Origin: PVC group bacterium
Lineage (GTDB): Bacteria; Verrucomicrobiota; Kiritimatiellia; UBA8416
Direction of reading: 5' to 3'
Assembly: GCA_003567805.1 (NCBI GenBank)
Contig: PWYP01000077.1
Location: 1 to 6,974, forward strand
Length of the DNA stretch: 6,974 bases
Part shown: piece by piece, positions 4,728 through 6,974 of the stretch
How the letters are laid out: every line of letters starts with the position of its first letter
Numbering within the stretch: position 1 is the stretch's first letter
Translations under genes and position numbers: made by a program
Notes under the pieces: generated by a model
What the model saw: the letters and a program-made list of their open reading frames with translations, nothing else
What the model was told of the DNA's origin: nothing
Databases searched by the model: none

Positions 4728-6974
4728 ATGAAGAGAGCAAAAACAATCGTATTAGGTCTGGCTTGTTTCGTGTTGTATGGCGGCTTTCATGTATACACTG
4801 AAGCGAGCCTGCAAAGTGAAAACGATGCGTTAGAAGCTTTGCTCGATGAACGCAATGTGGATGAGAAGGATTCGGATGAGGCGTTTGAAGCTTTAGTTTC
4901 TGCAATTGCGAGTAATGAAAGCGCTTACGAAGATGCGCAGGCTCGGATCGCGCAACTGGAACAGCTTCTCGCTGATCGCGAGGCAATCATTTTGCAGCTT
5001 TCCGATGATCATTCCGACGTTGATGTGGAGGCACTACAGCGGGAAAATGCTATTTTGGCGGAGGCATTGGAGGAAGCACTCGCGCAACGCGATCAAATCC
5101 GCGAAGATTTTAATCGTCTGTTTGAGGGTGGAGAGTTTGCGCAGCCAGCTGTGGACGGGGAAGACGTTTCTGCCGAAGATGAAGCGTTGCACGAGCGTGT
5201 GCAGCAGTTGAAGAAACGGTTAACGGTTATAACGGATCAGCTAGAAGCTGTTTTGGAAGAACGCGATTCTTTGGCTACGAGGGTTGCCGTCTTTGAAGAG
5301 GAACTCGAAGCGGAGCGTGAACAACGCAAGGCTGCACTACAGGCACAGAAGGACATGTTTGCCGAACAACGCAAGGCTGCACTAGAGGCGCAGAAGGATA
5401 TGTATGCGGAGCGACTGCAAACAGCATCGGAAGAAAAACAGGCATTGACTGCGGCTCTGGAGGAGTCCGAGCGTGCACGCGTCGCGATGGAGTCAGCATT
5501 AGAAGCTGGGCCTTCCGAAGTGGAGAGTTTGGCTCAGGAACTTGCTTCGCTGCGCGCATTAGATGCATCTCGCCGGGTGACGATGGATGAGCTGATGGTG
5601 CAAGCTGGCACGTTGCGTGAACAATTACGTACATTAGAGTCGGAGAATGCACAATTACGCGAAGACCTTGAAGGGTTAACCGTTGAATTGGCTGACAATG
5701 CTGTCGTTCTTGCTGAACGTGATGCGCGTATAGAATCGTTGCGGCAGGAACGGGATGACAAAGAGAAGTTGCTGGCTGGAGCTTGGGAGAAGATTGAGGC
5801 TCAGGCTGTAGAAATGGGCGAGTTACGTGGTGTACTAGGGAAACGAGATGCAGAACTTGCTGAAAGCCGCGAATCCTATGTTGCCTTGGAGCGTGCGTAT
5901 CAAGAAACCCAGACGACGTTGGCAGGAGCTCGTTCGGATATAGATCAGCTCAAGGTGGAAATTGAATCGCTACGTGAACAGAAAGATAATCGCGTGGCAT
6001 CATTACGCGAAACGCAGCAGGAGTTGGAACGGACGTTACTTGTGGATGAGCGTCGGCGCCGTGTTCTGGATGAAACGCTCGAAAAGTTAGCTGAGGTTGA
6101 AAATCGTGAAGAAGTTTTGTTGACAGAGCGGGAAGCGTATCGTGAAGAGGTAGCCCGTTTGACATCGGATCGGGACTCGCTAAAGGGTGAGTTGGACGAA
6201 CTAGCCTTGCAGGCTTCCGATCTTCAGACTCGTCTCGATGAGGTAACGGCATCGGCCCACGAATTGCGCACATCGCTTACTGATCGGGAGCAAGAGCTCG
6301 CCAATAAAGTTGCTACCGTTGCTACGCTGGAGAAGCGTGTTGCGACATTGGATGCTGATGCAAAAGCCGCTCTTGCCAAGCATGACACGGCTCAGCAAGA
6401 TTTATTGGCTGCCCAGAAGGCACTTTCTGAAAAGGAGCAGGAACTTACCGCAGCCGTTGGTGAATTGGAAAAGGTTCGTTTGGTGGATGATCGGCGCCGG
6501 CGTACGCTTGATGATACGATCACAGCGTTAGCCTTTGCAGAGCAGCGTCAGGCAGAGCTTGAGGCTTTGGTTGCCTCCTCCGATGATCAGTTAATGGACG
6601 CAACCGAGTCTGCCCGCCAGGAAGTTGCGCGGTTACGCGAACGTAACCAGTTGCTGGAAAAAGAAGTTTCACAGATTGAGAATGATTTACGGAGGGCTGA
6701 AGCGCGTGCCGCAACCGTTGCTCCTGTTGTTGATGATACGATAGATGATCGCATTGCTGTTTTACAAAATGGAAAAGCGGAGTTGCGGGAAGCGCTACGG
6801 TTGGCGGAACAGTCTGGAGATGACCCTGCGGTCAGGGAAGCATTGTTACGCCAACTTCATGAGCAGGAACATCGTGCAGATGAGGCTACTGCAGAGGTTG
6901 CATCGTTAATTGCGCAATTAGAAGATGCCCAAAGCACGATTGCGCAGCTTACCGCGGAGCCAGATGCCTCTCAG
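4728..6974 (+). CDS. Long coiled-coil protein with N-terminal signal or membrane anchor, function unknown (3' end outside window)
   Basis: I do not recognise this protein. The frame runs 749 codons from ATG 4728 without a stop to the last base, so the true protein is longer. GGGA (4718-4721) is a modest ribosome binding site 6 bases before the ATG. The N-terminus has KR followed by a hydrophobic stretch (about 6-23), then YTEA, a possible signal peptidase site after Ala26; it could instead remain as an anchor. Cys13, the only cysteine I found, lies too near the charged end for a normal lipobox. The rest is rich in Glu, Leu, Ala, Arg and Gln with heptad spacing, as in long coiled coils. Helix breaks occur at about 132-149 (EGGEFAQPAVDGED), near the GP of LEAGPSEVES, and at 665-674 (APVVDDTIDD). 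There is no Walker A motif near the N-terminus, which argues against an SMC/Rad50 ATPase. A periplasmic or envelope-tethered structural role is likely but unproven. Confidence 0.87.
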   Translation, partial: MKRAKTIVLGLACFVLYGGFHVYTEASLQSENDALEALLDERNVDEKDSDEAFEALVSAIASNESAYEDAQARIAQLEQLLADREAIILQLSDDHSDVDVEALQRENAILAEALEEALAQRDQIREDFNRLFEGGEFAQPAVDGEDVSAEDEALHERVQQLKKRLTVITDQLEAVLEERDSLATRVAVFEEELEAEREQRKAALQAQKDMFAEQRKAALEAQKDMYAERLQTASEEKQALTAALEESERARVAMESALEAGPSEVESLAQELASLRALDASRRVTMDELMVQAGTLREQLRTLESENAQLREDLEGLTVELADNAVVLAERDARIESLRQERDDKEKLLAGAWEKIEAQAVEMGELRGVLGKRDAELAESRESYVALERAYQETQTTLAGARSDIDQLKVEIESLREQKDNRVASLRETQQELERTLLVDERRRRVLDETLEKLAEVENREEVLLTEREAYREEVARLTSDRDSLKGELDELALQASDLQTRLDEVTASAHELRTSLTDREQELANKVATVATLEKRVATLDADAKAALAKHDTAQQDLLAAQKALSEKEQELTAAVGELEKVRLVDDRRRRTLDDTITALAFAEQRQAELEALVASSDDQLMDATESARQEVARLRERNQLLEKEVSQIENDLRRAEARAATVAPVVDDTIDDRIAVLQNGKAELREALRLAEQSGDDPAVREALLRQLHEQEHRADEATAEVASLIAQLEDAQSTIAQLTAEPDASQ
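5319..5408 (+). repeat. 45-bp tandem duplication inside the coiled-coil gene
   Basis: Bases 5319-5363 and 5364-5408 are adjacent copies differing at 5 of 45 positions. They encode residues 198-212 (EQRKAALQAQKDMFA) and 213-227 (EQRKAALEAQKDMYA). The unit is in frame and 15 residues long, about two heptads plus one, so it shifts the heptad phase by one residue. The high identity suggests a recent slippage duplication. Confidence 0.9.
6042..6530 (+). repeat. Two copies of a basic LVD-RRRR-LD-T motif, 147 codons apart
   Basis: Residues 438-455 read LVDERRRRVLDETLEKLA and residues 585-602 read LVDDRRRRTLDDTITALA. The spacing is 147 codons (441 bases). Both copies are preceded by an ELE-type segment and followed later by EVARL, which comes 11 residues further on in the second copy. 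A weaker third relative, SRRVTMDE, lies near residues 281-288. Four consecutive arginines in a mainly acidic coiled coil stand out. Confidence 0.7.

Noticed and set aside
4728..4770. Lipoprotein signal with Cys13 as the acylated residue
   Set aside because: Arg3 and Lys5 fall within the region that should be uncharged before a lipobox, and the hydrophobic stretch continues past the cysteine. An ordinary signal peptide or anchor fits better.
4906..5211. A 101-codon plus-strand frame within the coiled-coil gene
   Set aside because: It is in a different frame from the long 4728-6974 frame, which has consistent heptad-type composition. The same holds for the frame at 6310-6531.
4728..6974. SMC or Rad50-type ATPase for the coiled-coil protein
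   Set aside because: The N-terminus has a hydrophobic export-like segment instead of a Walker A nucleotide-binding domain.

Overview
The window carries a bacterial pyruvate dehydrogenase (PDH) complex cluster on the + strand, followed by the start of a very long coiled-coil protein gene. The order is aceE (E1, 5' end outside the window), aceF (E2), lpdA (E3), then an uncharacterised gene open from 4728 to the last base. All four genes point the same way. No RNA gene, CRISPR array or recognisable transposase gene was seen.

Organism: base composition is roughly balanced. E1 is the single-chain AceE type, E2 carries one lipoyl domain, and the last protein has a Sec-type N-terminus, so a Gram-negative-like bacterium is likely. 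The gene set and the TCCAAT/TTGGA heptad repeats in the aceF-lpdA gap would suit an environmental lineage such as the Verrucomicrobiota/PVC group. That placement is a low-confidence guess from memory.

Layout: 1-1452 is the C-terminal part of aceE. 1453-1563 is a short gap with an isolated TATAAT. 1564-2916 is aceF. 2917-3190 is the longest non-coding stretch. It holds a palindromic heptad-repeat element (about 3003-3107), a pair of mutually exclusive hairpins (3118-3156) and a strong Shine-Dalgarno site. 3191-4618 is lpdA, best started at GTG 3191. 4619-4727 contains an inverted repeat that includes the lpdA stop, a poly-T run and an extended -10-like site. 4728-6974 is one uninterrupted 749-codon frame encoding a membrane-anchored or exported coiled-coil protein with internal repeats.

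Together AceE decarboxylates pyruvate on thiamine diphosphate, AceF passes the acetyl group from its lipoyl lysine to CoA, and Lpd reoxidises the dihydrolipoyl group with FAD and NAD+, giving acetyl-CoA, CO2 and NADH. The coiled-coil gene has no visible functional link to this pathway and may be a separate transcription unit. It is the least explained part of the window.
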